A stretch of 64,000 nt of DNA from Anaerosphaera multitolerans (GCF_004006535.1 NZ_RLIH01000009.1:1-64000), one strand, 5' to 3'. Counted from the first letter of the stretch, positions 50,728-60,215 are shown. A program made the numbers and translations. The notes: generated by a model not told the origin, from the sequence alone.

Positions 50728-51387
50728 ATGAACCTTTTAATAGTGGGATTTGAAGCCTTAAATCCTGATAAAACTAATCTAGGCTACAATGTAGTAAAAC
50801 AACTATCTGATAAAATTTTTGAACATAATCTCATTAAACTTGAATTGCCCTCATCCTTTGATAATTCCATTGATATATTGGAAAAGGCAATGGATACATT
50901 CAATCCAAAGATAGTTCTATGTATTAATCAATTAGAAAGTAAATCCGGTCTTTCCTTGGAAAGAATTGCAATAAATATTGATGATGCACAAATACCTGAT
51001 AATAATGGAATTACTCCTGTTGATAAAAAAATATATTCAAAGGGAGAAAATGCATATTTTACTAAACTTCCCATAAAAAAAATTTTGAAAAATTTAAAAA
51101 GTATACAAATCCCTGCTACTATTTCCAACTCTGCAGGAACTCATTTTTCCAACCATGTAATGTACGGATTATTATATTTAATAGAAAACAATAAAAAATT
51201 TGAAAATACAATTGGCGGACTTATCCATATTCCCATTTCAAAAGATGAAAATGGAAATATTAGCTCTTTATTAGCTATGGATGATATTGTAAAAGCACTT
51301 AAAATTATAATTGAAACTGTTATTAAAGAACCCTTTGAAAAAAAAGAATCAAAGAAGAAAAATTACTTCTTTGATTTCAATATTTAA
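50728..51387 (+). CDS. Pyroglutamyl-peptidase I-like protein with catalytic Cys replaced by Ser
   Basis: 219 residues of the peptidase C15 fold. The catalytic glutamate is Glu78 in SLERIAIN and the histidine His167 in GGLIHIPI. The nucleophile position, normally Cys in the S-N-T-A-G-T-x-V-C-N motif, reads SNSAGTHFSNH, with Ser141 (codon TCC). The substrate loop near the N-terminus (GFEALNPDKTN) also lacks the usual Gly-Gly-Glu. It could be an inactive paralogue, a serine variant or a protein with a new role. Start 50728 follows AGAGGTGTTTTT; an upstream frame has no ribosome site. Divergent from the ArsR gene. Confidence 0.85.
   Translation: MNLLIVGFEALNPDKTNLGYNVVKQLSDKIFEHNLIKLELPSSFDNSIDILEKAMDTFNPKIVLCINQLESKSGLSLERIAINIDDAQIPDNNGITPVDKKIYSKGENAYFTKLPIKKILKNLKSIQIPATISNSAGTHFSNHVMYGLLYLIENNKKFENTIGGLIHIPISKDENGNISSLLAMDDIVKALKIIIETVIKEPFEKKESKKKNYFFDFNI
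51347..51376. terminator. Hairpin at the end of the peptidase-like gene
   Basis: AATCAAAGAAG / CTTCTTTGATT with an 8-base loop, lying inside the last codons and just before the stop; it separates two convergent genes that overlap by four bases. Confidence 0.5.
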
Positions 51388-52436
51388 AATAAATTTACTA
51401 CTAATGTTATTACCTGTGGAAATACAGCTATTACAAAAATCATTCTAATAATTTGCATAACTATTAAATCCACACTCACTACACCAATATCTGATGAAAT
51501 TAAGGCCATATCACTGGCTCCCGCCGGTGTTGCTGCTAACATGGCTTCTTTTCTTTCTATTTTAAAGACTTTATTTAAAATAGCGCCGGTCCATATGCAA
51601 TTAGCCATGTAGCCAACCACAATAAGTATTACCGGTATTAAAAGCTCTTTTAACATTAAAACGTCTTTTAAACCTATTCCCGAACCTATATAAGTACCTG
51701 ATAGCAACTGTGCAAATCGTTTCATTTCAATTGTCAGATTACCTATTCCTGTAGTTAATTTTAAAATCAAAACTGCAAACATTGAAAAGGAAAGTGTTCC
51801 TGCAGGTACACCTAATCTTTTACCAATATATCCCCCTAAAAAAGCCACAAAAAGAGTAAGCCCCAAGTGTATCCAGTTATACTCTCTCTTCTTTACCTTA
51901 ATATTTTCCCTTGTTTCTTTTTCAAAGGGTTTGTTTGGATTGTCGGAAGAAAATCTCATATCAAATTTTTGAATAAAAGTTGGAAATATTCCAATTCCCA
52001 CTGTCATTCTAACAAATTGCAGAGTTGCAACTACCCCTGCATTAGCTCCCATATCCTCTGCAATTAAAGGTATATCACTCATTCCGCCGGGAACTACACT
52101 CATAAGAGAAGTTATAATATCCAGGGAACTAATTTTCCAAATGACAATGCCCATTACAATATTTAAGACAAGTAAATTAAATAATAAAATCAATATGGGC
52201 TTAAAAAGCTTGGGAAGTCTGTTTAAATCATTTTTACTCATCCCGCTTCCTATAAAGGCACCTGCTATTACCTGCGCAATAAATTTTGAAACGTCAGGCA
52301 TATCAGCCCTTCCGGTAAAAATATTAAATGCCGCTGCTCCCAATATTGCTCCTACCATCATTCCGCCGGGAACTTTTAACTTATATAAAATTATTCCAAG
52401 CACTAATGCTATTCCAAATGTAATTAGAAAATCCAT
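51384..52436 (-). CDS. AbrB-family membrane transporter
   Basis: 350 residues, about ten to eleven spans in two homologous halves, of the membrane AbrB (ammonia monooxygenase-like, YdfV/AbrB duplication) family. Repeated motifs: GGMMVGAILGAAAFNI and QVIAGAFIGSGMSKNDL in the first half, SVVPGGMSDIPLIAEDMGANAGVVATLQFVRMTVG at the centre, and GTYIGSGIGLKDV plus AATPAGASDMALISSDIGVVSVDLIVMQIIRM in the second. Substrate unknown; a carboxylate or amino acid is likely by analogy. Stop overlaps the convergent peptidase-like gene by four bases. Confidence 0.88.
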   Translation of the reverse strand: MDFLITFGIALVLGIILYKLKVPGGMMVGAILGAAAFNIFTGRADMPDVSKFIAQVIAGAFIGSGMSKNDLNRLPKLFKPILILLFNLLVLNIVMGIVIWKISSLDIITSLMSVVPGGMSDIPLIAEDMGANAGVVATLQFVRMTVGIGIFPTFIQKFDMRFSSDNPNKPFEKETRENIKVKKREYNWIHLGLTLFVAFLGGYIGKRLGVPAGTLSFSMFAVLILKLTTGIGNLTIEMKRFAQLLSGTYIGSGIGLKDVLMLKELLIPVILIVVGYMANCIWTGAILNKVFKIERKEAMLAATPAGASDMALISSDIGVVSVDLIVMQIIRMIFVIAVFPQVITLVVNLF

Positions 52437-52534
52437 AATATCCCAACCTAATTAAAATTTATCCTAATTTAATTATAGCTTTAGTCAGGGATTATGTTAA
52501 AGTAAATTTCTGTTTTTTAAGTGTGTTTAATTTA

Positions 52535-52566
52535 AAAATAGCAAGCTTCTTTAGCTCGCTATTTTA
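52535..52566 (-). terminator. Terminator after the S41 protease gene
   Basis: AAAATAGC / GCTATTTT stem continued past one mismatch by AGC/GCT, followed on the minus strand by TTTTAAATTAAAC. Confidence 0.7.
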
Positions 52567-52568
52567 GA

Positions 52569-53525
52569 TTATTCATTAATCCATTTAATTGCCTCTTCCA
52601 GGGGATTATCAGTTACCATATCGGGAACTATTGGATCTTCTGCAAAGACTTCTCCCGTCCTTGCTTTATCCCTTGCAATAGTTAAAACCATTTCCGCACC
52701 ATCTGCTAAAGGTATAACGGTATTTGCGCTGGCATATCCTGCAGTCGGTTTTCCAAAGCTCTTAACATTGTCCAGGCCCATAAAGGAAATAAATGTGGCT
52801 TCAGCTGAACTTGCAGTATTTTCTCCCGTTAGAATTGCAACTTTAGTCTTTACCTTAATGTGCCCAACCTTTGCTCTTGTAGGCATGCCACCACCTGAAA
52901 TTAGTCCCTTAGTTAATTTAACAGGCGAAGTACCTCTATTGCTTTCAAAGTACATTAAATTACCATCTGGAAGTAAGGGAGCAAGTCCGGCTAACATAGG
53001 TCCCATATCTCCTCCGCCATTTTCTCTTAAGTCCACAACTACTCCCTTTAAATTTTTACTTGTAATTATTTTATTTGCCAGTGTATCGGCATATTTTTGT
53101 CCCTGTTCCTTAGTTCCCACATAGGAGGGCAACTTTAAAGTAAGTATATTGTCCTTATATTCCGTAGTAGGATATTCTATAGCATTTAATTCCTGAGTTT
53201 CATCTACTAAAGGTTTTTTTATAAAAAAGGAGTGTTTCCCGCCGGCTACTTTAATGGCTTTTTCTATAATAGGATAGGTTTCTTCGTAGGTCTTAACTTT
53301 CTTTAAATCTTCAAAAACTTCTTTCTTAGCCTCTTTCCATTCCTTAGTGTTTTTATAAAGGCCATTTTTATCCATAATATTAATGGCTTTTTTACCATAG
53401 CTCTCAGCTGTTATCTCTTGTGAAGTTGTAGTTTCTTTTGCATATGTAGTTTTACCAACTCCTAAAATCACAATTGATAACAACATAAAAAACACTGTAC
53501 ATCTTTTAATATTCAAATTTTTCAT
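52569..53525 (-). CDS. Secreted S41-family (tail-specific) peptidase
   Basis: 318 residues. N-terminal signal peptide (RCTVFFMLLSIVILGVGKTTYA, cut near Ala30) exports it. A helical segment of about 80 residues precedes the protease core: VVVDLRENGGGDMGPMLAGL, KVAILTGENTASSAEATFISFMG with the catalytic serine in TASSAE, and FGKPTAGYASANTVIPLADGAEMVLT. No PDZ domain is visible, unlike CtpA, so it is the shorter interphotoreceptor-type class. Substrate unknown. Start 53525 follows GAAAGGGTGATAAA and gives a normal signal peptide. Confidence 0.9.
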   Translation of the reverse strand: MKNLNIKRCTVFFMLLSIVILGVGKTTYAKETTTSQEITAESYGKKAINIMDKNGLYKNTKEWKEAKKEVFEDLKKVKTYEETYPIIEKAIKVAGGKHSFFIKKPLVDETQELNAIEYPTTEYKDNILTLKLPSYVGTKEQGQKYADTLANKIITSKNLKGVVVDLRENGGGDMGPMLAGLAPLLPDGNLMYFESNRGTSPVKLTKGLISGGGMPTRAKVGHIKVKTKVAILTGENTASSAEATFISFMGLDNVKSFGKPTAGYASANTVIPLADGAEMVLTIARDKARTGEVFAEDPIVPDMVTDNPLEEAIKWINE

Positions 53526-53677
53526 TTTATCACCCTTTCTTAATTTCATTATAAGTTTAAATTTAATAAAAACTCTAAATATAATCTAAAGAATTTCTAA
53601 ATAACATGGTACAGTTTAGTTACTTATATAAAATTTAAAAAGGCTATTATATTTTCAATTAAACTGTGGAAAGAAAC

Positions 53678-54568
53678 TTAATTTAACTTTAAAAAGTCCT
53701 TCCAATTTTCCACTTCTTTTAACCCCTGACCATAAGATAAATTATACATCCGAACCAGTTTTTCCTTATCCGTATCCTTATTTTCCACAAACATTTCTTC
53801 CGGATATACTACAAAAGCTCTTCCTTCTCTTTCCAATTTACTGATTTCATCTAAAGTATTGTTGTAGTTTAAGTATCTGATCTCCATAGCTTTATAAACC
53901 TGAGGATATTTTTTAAAATAGGTTTTTAATAAAAAACTTTCCGCCTTAGTCATTGGTTCCTTTCTATAATCTTTTTTCCTAGTTCTCACAATGAAAAATT
54001 TTTCATAGCCGTCTCTTTGAGCTATATCTAAAGGTATTCCCCCTCCTAAACCTCCATCATAGTAAAGCTCTCCTTCAATTTCAGTCTTGGGCATAAAAAA
54101 AGGCATTGATGAAGAGGCTCTTACTACTTTCATAAGCCTATCAATACTGTTTGCATACTCTCTTCCCCAATAAACTGTTTTTCCCGTATTTATGTTGAAA
54201 GTTCCAATTTTAAATTTGGCAGGATTTAAAAGAAAATTTTCCATATTAAAAGGCGCTGCACCATTAGGCAAGCCCCATTCTTCATAAATATAACTTGAAT
54301 TGAAGAAACCCTCATTCCTTAAAAATGTCTTAATTCCTCCAAAATTAGGATCATCTACAATATCTATATAGGATTTTTTCGTCCTCTCAATATCTCGTGA
54401 AATATAATTAACAGTATTACTTGAACCTGCGGAAATTCCGGCCACATAGTCAAAGAATATCTCATTTTCATTTAGTATGTTGGCAATTGCAGCAGTGAAA
54501 ACACCTCTCATACCTCCGCCTTCAAAAATCAATGCCGTATCCTTCACGTTAGTTTTTGAAATATCCAA
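53678..54568 (-). CDS. Patatin-like phospholipase
   Basis: 296 residues with the Ser-Asp dyad fold. Oxyanion loop EGGGMRGVFTAAIANIL, nucleophile in AGISAGSSNTVNYIS (GxSxG), and catalytic Asp in YYDGGLGGGIPLDIA. It resembles YjjU-like bacterial patatins, including the C-terminal region with EREGRAFVVYPEEM. Predicted acyl hydrolase acting on lipids or acyl-CoA; cytoplasmic since no signal peptide is present. The start codon is TTG after GAGGTGGTACT. Confidence 0.92.
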   Translation of the reverse strand: MDISKTNVKDTALIFEGGGMRGVFTAAIANILNENEIFFDYVAGISAGSSNTVNYISRDIERTKKSYIDIVDDPNFGGIKTFLRNEGFFNSSYIYEEWGLPNGAAPFNMENFLLNPAKFKIGTFNINTGKTVYWGREYANSIDRLMKVVRASSSMPFFMPKTEIEGELYYDGGLGGGIPLDIAQRDGYEKFFIVRTRKKDYRKEPMTKAESFLLKTYFKKYPQVYKAMEIRYLNYNNTLDEISKLEREGRAFVVYPEEMFVENKDTDKEKLVRMYNLSYGQGLKEVENWKDFLKLN

Positions 54569-54656
54569 AGTACCACCTCAAAACCTTAAAATTAATTAAA
54601 TATTTTTATGTTATTGAGGATTATAACACAAAAAAATAAAGATTGCACAGCAATCT

Positions 54657-55817
54657 CTACTTTTCATAAGTTCCCTTTACTAGCGGAACACCTTTTTCTA
54701 CTAATTTTTTCCCCATGGCATATACATCTATAATATCTAAATTCTTATTTAAACGAACTAGGTCGCCGTCATTTCCCTCTTTTATTTCACCCTTTCCAGT
54801 TAGTTTAAAATTATTGGCAGTATTTTTAGTTGCTACTGTAATAGCTTTTTCCAAAGGAATTTTTTCATTTAAAATAGAATCTTTAATTTCCTTAAAAAGA
54901 CTTTTTACTTCCCCCACACCTACTCCTACCATTTGACCTTCTTTATTAAAGTCAGGAAGAGAGCCTTGTCCATCTGATGAAAGTGTAACCATATTAAGTA
55001 AGTCCTTATCATAAAAGATTTTCATAGCCTCAGAACATTTAACTTCACCTTCTGCTAAAAACACCTCAGTTGTACTTGTGGTGAAATCCACAAATCCTCC
55101 CTTCCCAGCATATTTTATAGCTTCCTTAAACAAATAAGGATTCCTATTCATATGCGTTGGTACTATGTGTTTAATGGGTATGGACGTCTTACTTAATACT
55201 TCATATACTAAGTTAAGCATTTCCTCACCATCACCCATATGGACGTTTATTACGCCCGCCTTTCCGCTTAACATTCCGCCAAGTCTGGCCTGTGAAATCA
55301 CCCTTGCAAATTCTACATAGCTGGGTACAGTGGAACGATGGTCGGAAATAGCAATTTCACCTACACCGATAATTTTATCTATTAAAACAATATCATCTAC
55401 TATAGAGCCGGTTAAAGTCCTTACTGGGATTTCATAGGATCCCGTTTGAATATAGGTACTAATACCCTCTTCCTCCAGCCCTCTTGCCTTTGCAAGTAAA
55501 TTGGTCATAGTCCTTGTAGTACCGTCCGTTCCCAACACTCCTATTACAGTAGTAACGCCTGACAAAGTAATATCGGTAAGCATTATTTCAGGAGTACGCA
55601 GCTTAAAACCGCCTTCCCCACCTCCTCCGCTTATATGGACATGATTGTCAATTAGTCCCGGAATAATATAATCTCCTTTAACATCTACAACTTCATGCTC
55701 AACGTTTATTAAATTAAAATCATTGCCAATTGCTAAAATTTCACGCCCGCCTATTAAAATATCTTTTCTGCCCAAGTACTTAGGACTATATACTTCAGCA
55801 TTTTTAATTAAAATCAT
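54657..55817 (-). CDS. iadA: Isoaspartyl dipeptidase (beta-aspartyl peptidase)
   Basis: Zinc amidohydrolase (386 residues) cleaving beta-aspartyl dipeptides from damaged proteins. Metal-binding HVHISGGGGEGGFKLRTPEI near residue 60, VTTVIGVLGTDGTTRTMTNLL, EIAISDHRSTVPSY, VNVHMGDGEEML and PTHMNRNPYLFKEA for the second metal, and SSDGQGSLP with the catalytic aspartate near residue 285. Twelve bases separate it from an upstream YfcC-type transporter gene, so uptake and hydrolysis of peptides or aspartyl compounds are probably linked. ATG after GGAAGAGAGAAT. Confidence 0.95.
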   Translation of the reverse strand: MILIKNAEVYSPKYLGRKDILIGGREILAIGNDFNLINVEHEVVDVKGDYIIPGLIDNHVHISGGGGEGGFKLRTPEIMLTDITLSGVTTVIGVLGTDGTTRTMTNLLAKARGLEEEGISTYIQTGSYEIPVRTLTGSIVDDIVLIDKIIGVGEIAISDHRSTVPSYVEFARVISQARLGGMLSGKAGVINVHMGDGEEMLNLVYEVLSKTSIPIKHIVPTHMNRNPYLFKEAIKYAGKGGFVDFTTSTTEVFLAEGEVKCSEAMKIFYDKDLLNMVTLSSDGQGSLPDFNKEGQMVGVGVGEVKSLFKEIKDSILNEKIPLEKAITVATKNTANNFKLTGKGEIKEGNDGDLVRLNKNLDIIDVYAMGKKLVEKGVPLVKGTYEK

Positions 55818-55829
55818 ATTCTCTCTTCC

Positions 55830-57347
55830 TTATGCAAAACCTATTGCCACTGCCACAAACATAAATATTGAAGCCAGTGCAAAAAGTAAAATTTGAAACT
55901 TAACTTGAAATTTAGCCCAATTTATCCATTCCAGTTTAGCCGCTCCAAGTACAGCCATTAACAATCCTGAAGTTGGCACTATAATATTTGTAAGTCCATC
56001 ACCCAATTGGAAAGCCAAAACTGCAACTTGTCTTGTAATCCCAGCCAAATCAGCAAGCGGTGCCATTATAGGCATTGTAAGACTTGCCTGTCCCGAACCG
56101 GAAACTACAAAGAAGTTGAAGATAGATTGAAATATAAACATAACCCAAGCGGAAATAGCCGACGGAAGTCCTGAAATCAATCCTGATGCTGACTGTAATA
56201 TGGTATTTAATACAGTCGGAGTAGTAGGATCAGTTCCTCCCAGTACATAAATAATTCCCTGTGCCATTCCAACTACAAGGGCCGGTCCCAACAGGTCCTT
56301 AGCTCCATCTTTAAAGGAATTTGCCACTTTGTCCATAGTCATATTGTTCAGCCTAAATATTATTCCTATAATACCTGCTATCAATCCCATAGTAAAAAAT
56401 TGACTGGCTATTTCCGGTATATAGTAACCTTTTTTAACTACACCCCAAATTACCCATATCATAGTAACTACAAGATCTAAAATTACAAGTTGATGTCCCA
56501 AAGAGAACTTTGATTGAATTTCTTTACTTTTCTCCAAATCATCTCTAAAGTACTGATCTGATTCATAGGCAAGTGACTTTGTCGGATCTTTTTTTATCTT
56601 CTTTGCATATACCATAATAAAAGTAATTGCTACAATATTAAAAACAATCCTCATTATAATTCTGAACTGCGCCCCTGACATTACAGGAACTTGGGCAATT
56701 CCCTGTGCTATTGCAACAGAAAAAGGATTCATCCATGATGCAGTAAAACCTATTTGAGTTGCAACATAAGTAATCATAACTCCAACTATAGCATCATAGC
56801 CCATGGCAATTACCATCGGAACCACTATCATTACAAAAGGTATGGCTTCTTCTCCCATTCCGAACACGGCTCCGCCCAGAGAGAAAAGTAAAAATAAAAT
56901 CGGTATTATAATTGCCTCCTTACCCTTTAACTTTTCAATCATACGCAGTATACCTGCATCTATTGCACCTGTACTCATTACAATTTGAAAAGCTCCGCCT
57001 ATTACCAGTATAAAAGCTATTACTCCAATGGCACTTCCACTTCTGTCTCCCGTAACTATACCCTCAAACATATAATTTAGAAAACCCGGTTTTTCATCTG
57101 AGTCCGCCGCAAAAAGTTTCACACCGTCTTTTAAAGGTTTTCCACTTTCATCTGTTGCATATTCAAAGGTACCGTTTTTAATTACCGTCCTAGTTTTAAC
57201 TTCATCGTTAACTTCATAGGAAATCTCTTCCGTTTCAAAAGAACCCTTGGGAACGACATAGGTTAAGATTGCCGCTGCAACTACAACAAAGAATATAATT
57301 ATAAAAGTATCCAACATTTTAATTTCTTTGTCTATTCGTCCTTTCAT
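55830..57347 (-). CDS. YfcC-family permease (AbgT/C4-dicarboxylate-like)
   Basis: 505 residues with about 12 spans of the DUF/YfcC family, related to arginine/ornithine ArcD-type and DcuC carriers. It begins with a span TFIIIFFVVVAAAILTYVVPKGSFE followed by an extracellular loop, then FILVIGGAFQIVMSTGAIDAGI, GMGEEAIPFVMIVVPM, ASWMNPFSVAIAQGIAQVP and FFVVSGSGQASLTMPIMAPLADLAG. Substrate likely an amino acid or dipeptide; the iadA neighbour suggests isoaspartyl peptides or aspartate. Start 57347 (MKGRID) chosen over an ATG nine bases upstream that abuts the GAGGTGG site. Confidence 0.88.
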   Translation of the reverse strand: MKGRIDKEIKMLDTFIIIFFVVVAAAILTYVVPKGSFETEEISYEVNDEVKTRTVIKNGTFEYATDESGKPLKDGVKLFAADSDEKPGFLNYMFEGIVTGDRSGSAIGVIAFILVIGGAFQIVMSTGAIDAGILRMIEKLKGKEAIIIPILFLLFSLGGAVFGMGEEAIPFVMIVVPMVIAMGYDAIVGVMITYVATQIGFTASWMNPFSVAIAQGIAQVPVMSGAQFRIIMRIVFNIVAITFIMVYAKKIKKDPTKSLAYESDQYFRDDLEKSKEIQSKFSLGHQLVILDLVVTMIWVIWGVVKKGYYIPEIASQFFTMGLIAGIIGIIFRLNNMTMDKVANSFKDGAKDLLGPALVVGMAQGIIYVLGGTDPTTPTVLNTILQSASGLISGLPSAISAWVMFIFQSIFNFFVVSGSGQASLTMPIMAPLADLAGITRQVAVLAFQLGDGLTNIIVPTSGLLMAVLGAAKLEWINWAKFQVKFQILLFALASIFMFVAVAIGFA

Positions 57348-57570
57348 TCCATCCACCTCATTTATAATTTTTTCTAAATAGTATATTACACCATTTTTAA
57401 TATTTCTGTATCCTTTTTAGACCATTTGTTTAAAAAATAGTCGTATAATATATTTTTGTACTTATCTTAATACTATATCATCGTCCAATCTACTAACTTA
57501 CTTTTGTTTTCTTGCAAACAATGTTAGAATATTATTAAATTATCGGATTTTAAATATTAGGAGGGATATT

Positions 57571-58887
57571 ATTTCTTCTTTATTAAAGACTTTTTTCCGC
57601 TATACAATTCCTTCACTTATGGCTATGTGGGTATTTTCACTTTATACTATGGTGGACGGTTATTTTGTGGCAAACTATGTGGGGGAACTTGAATTTTCCG
57701 CTATAAATATAGCAATGCCCTTTGTAAACGGACTTTTTGCCTTGGCTATTATCTTCGGTGTCGGCTCTTCCACTGTTGTGGGAATATTACTGGGTGAAAA
57801 TAAAAAAACAGAAGCAAATAAAATTTTTTCTTCTGTCCTATTAGTATTAATTGGTTTTTCTCTTATAATTACACTTATATTTAACCTATTCCTTCCCCAA
57901 GTGATTAATTTTCTTGGAGCCACAGAAAGCACCTACGAATTTGTAAAAGATTATCTTCAAATTATACTATTCTTCGGAATATTTTTTATAATCTCCTATA
58001 ACTTGGAAGTTATGGTTAAAATTGACAGCTTCCCTTTATTGGCAACTTTAGGTGTTTTTATTTCCGGAATTACAAATGTTATTTTAGATTATATTTTTGT
58101 AGCCCGATTAAATTGGGGAATTAAAGGAGCTGCAGTTGCTACTGGTATAGCTCAGGTTATTTCTACAGTCTTGTTTCTATACCATTTTATACTTGGAAAT
58201 TCCAACTTAAAACTTGTAAAAACAAAATTAAATTTAAAAATTTTTAAGCGCATTGTTCCAATTGGACTGGGAGATTTTTTAAATGAAATGTCCACCAGTT
58301 TTATAATTTTGCTATTTAATAACTTTCTACCTTCAGTACTGGGAGAGAAATCTTTGATTTCCTATACTGTAATATCCTATGTAACTTTATTTGTCCTCAT
58401 TACCATGTCCGGACTTACTCAGGGAATGCAGCCCATTGTCAGCTATTACTACGGTAAAAAAGAAAAAAAGTCCTATAGGAAAATCTTAATGTTTTCTGCC
58501 TTGGCAGTTGGTGCTTTCAGCCTTTTATTTTTTATTATTGTAAACAGTTTTACAGAGGGGATTGTAAATATATTCTTAAGTAAAAGCGAAATAGATATTT
58601 TAAATATTACCTACTTAGGAATTCACAAATATTCCTATGCCTATTTACTTGTGGGATTTAATCTGTTAATAGGAGCATTTTTCGCCGCCATCGGTCAAGC
58701 TAAAAGCTCTATAATAATTTCCATAGCAAGAGGATTTCTTTTTATACTCTTATCCTTAAATTTTGCAAAGTCCTTTTTAGCATCTGAAAATATTTGGCTT
58801 GCAGCTTCAATATCAGAAGGATTTGCTTTAATCTTATCTCTTTTACTTTTAAAATATACTTTTAACAATAAAAAATCCCTATCTTAG
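57571..58887 (+). CDS. MATE-family multidrug/cation efflux protein, probable AUU start
   Basis: 438 residues, 12 spans. Start choice: the first ATG (57619) has no ribosome site and would cut off the conserved N-terminus. Reading back in frame gives LLKTFFRYTIPSLMAMW, the usual MATE opening, and an AGGAGGG site (57559-57565) stands five bases before ATT at 57571. Motifs: SLYTMVDGYFVANYVGE, IAMPFVNGLFALAIIFGVGSSTVVG, and NFLPSVLGEKSLISYTV. Extrudes cationic compounds with Na+ or H+ antiport; the substrate is unknown. Divergent from the YfcC gene. Confidence 0.9.
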   Translation: MSSLLKTFFRYTIPSLMAMWVFSLYTMVDGYFVANYVGELEFSAINIAMPFVNGLFALAIIFGVGSSTVVGILLGENKKTEANKIFSSVLLVLIGFSLIITLIFNLFLPQVINFLGATESTYEFVKDYLQIILFFGIFFIISYNLEVMVKIDSFPLLATLGVFISGITNVILDYIFVARLNWGIKGAAVATGIAQVISTVLFLYHFILGNSNLKLVKTKLNLKIFKRIVPIGLGDFLNEMSTSFIILLFNNFLPSVLGEKSLISYTVISYVTLFVLITMSGLTQGMQPIVSYYYGKKEKKSYRKILMFSALAVGAFSLLFFIIVNSFTEGIVNIFLSKSEIDILNITYLGIHKYSYAYLLVGFNLLIGAFFAAIGQAKSSIIISIARGFLFILLSLNFAKSFLASENIWLAASISEGFALILSLLLLKYTFNNKKSLS

Positions 58888-58906
58888 GATAAGGATTTTA
58901 TTTTTT
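58873..58906 (+). terminator. Terminator after the MATE gene
   Basis: AAATCCcTATC / GATAaGGATTT hairpin with one mismatch and TTATTTTTT after it. Confidence 0.65.
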
Positions 58907-59035
58907 CTATTTTTTATTTTTAAATACAAGTAGCATCAGCTTAACTGAGAAATAAAAGAGTATCAATACTATAAATACTCCTGCCAATCCCAATAAGGCA
59001 ACCGCCAATCCCTGTCTCATTACTTCCATATCCAT
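58907..59035 (-). CDS. OadG-like small subunit of a sodium-pumping decarboxylase
   Basis: 42-residue membrane protein, short of usual gene-calling limits. It has a single span in the pattern MRQGLAVALLGLAGVFIVLILFYFSVKLM, which matches the first helix of OadG/GcdD-type gamma subunits (G-L-x-x-x-G-x-x-x-V-F). GGAGGTAAATT precedes the ATG. It lies 13 bases after the beta-subunit gene, the normal operon partner. It lacks the long hydrophilic tail of full gamma subunits. Its likely role is assembling or anchoring the decarboxylase complex. Confidence 0.72.
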   Translation of the reverse strand: MDMEVMRQGLAVALLGLAGVFIVLILFYFSVKLMLLVFKNKK

Positions 59036-59048
59036 AATTTACCTCCAA

Positions 59049-60185
59049 CTACATAAATAATGGTACCAGCGCCAGTATCATACTTCCGGCTACTACTGAA
59101 CCCAATTGTCCCGCTACGTTTGCACTCATCGCCTGCATTAGTATGAAGTTTGTTGGATCCTCTTCCGTTGCTATCTTCTGTACCACTCTTCCTGACATAG
59201 GGAAAGCTGATATTCCAGCTGCTCCTATCATTGGATTTACTTTGTTCTTTAGGAATAAGTTTAAGAACTTTGCAAATAATACTCCACCTGCTGTATCAAA
59301 GATAAATGCCACTAAACCCATTCCCATTATCATTAACGTCTTTGAGTTTAAAAAAGCATCTGCGGACATTGTGGAACCTATTGTTATTCCAAGTAATATC
59401 GTTACCAGGTTTGCAAGTTCATTTTGTGCTGATTGGGATAATCTCTCCAATACTCCACATACTCTTATTAAGTTACCGAACATCAAAGCTCCTATTAAAG
59501 CAACACTCATTGGAGCTATTACTCCGGATATTATTGTAATAACTATTGGGAATAATATTTCCACTATTTTCGGTACGTGAACCTGAGCATACTTCATTCT
59601 GATTTTTCTTTCACTTTTAGTTGTAAGTAATCTTATTACCGGTGGTTGTATTATAGGTACAAGTGACATATAAGAATATGCCGCTACGGAAATTGGTCCT
59701 AAATAATTTTGAGCAAATTCCTTTGCCACATATATTGAAGTCGGACCATCTGCCGCTCCTATTATACCTATTGACGCTGCTTCAGGAAGAGTGAACATTC
59801 CTGTTGCAAGAGCCACTAACATTGTTGCAAATATACCGAATTGTGCAGCCGCCCCAAAAAATAACATAAATGGACTGGCGATTAAAGGTTTAAAATCAAT
59901 CATCGCTCCAACTGCAATAAATATTAATACCGGGAATAATTCCGTTGCTATACCTGCATTGTATAGTAAAGTTAAAAATCCAGCATCTCCCACTGCGGAA
60001 GATAGCGGAATGTTACAAAGTATCGCTCCAAATCCTATGGGCAATAATAAAGATGGTTCATATTCCTTGGCTATTGCAAGATAAATTAACAGACCACCTA
60101 TTAAAAACATTATTACTTGATTGAATTGTAAATTTAAAACTCCTACAAGTAATCCTTCCTTCATGCCTTCCAATAATCCTTCCAA
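59049..60185 (-). CDS. Sodium-translocating decarboxylase beta subunit
   Basis: 378-residue membrane subunit (OadB/GcdB/MmdB family) that couples decarboxylation of biotin-bound CO2 to sodium export. Family motifs: SSAVGDAGFLTLLYNAGI, FIAVGAMIDFKPLI, GIIGAADGPTSIYVAKEFA with the sodium-site aspartate, and GAAGISAFPMSGRVVQKIA. About 11 spans. The start codon is TTG after AGGAGGATAAAAT. No alpha (carboxyltransferase) or biotin-carrier gene is in the window, so its partner and substrate (oxaloacetate, glutaconyl-CoA or methylmalonyl-CoA) are unresolved. Confidence 0.94.
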   Translation of the reverse strand: MEGLLEGMKEGLLVGVLNLQFNQVIMFLIGGLLIYLAIAKEYEPSLLLPIGFGAILCNIPLSSAVGDAGFLTLLYNAGIATELFPVLIFIAVGAMIDFKPLIASPFMLFFGAAAQFGIFATMLVALATGMFTLPEAASIGIIGAADGPTSIYVAKEFAQNYLGPISVAAYSYMSLVPIIQPPVIRLLTTKSERKIRMKYAQVHVPKIVEILFPIVITIISGVIAPMSVALIGALMFGNLIRVCGVLERLSQSAQNELANLVTILLGITIGSTMSADAFLNSKTLMIMGMGLVAFIFDTAGGVLFAKFLNLFLKNKVNPMIGAAGISAFPMSGRVVQKIATEEDPTNFILMQAMSANVAGQLGSVVAGSMILALVPLFM

Positions 60186-60215
60186 ATTTTATCCTCCTTC
60201 TATGATAATAATAAA

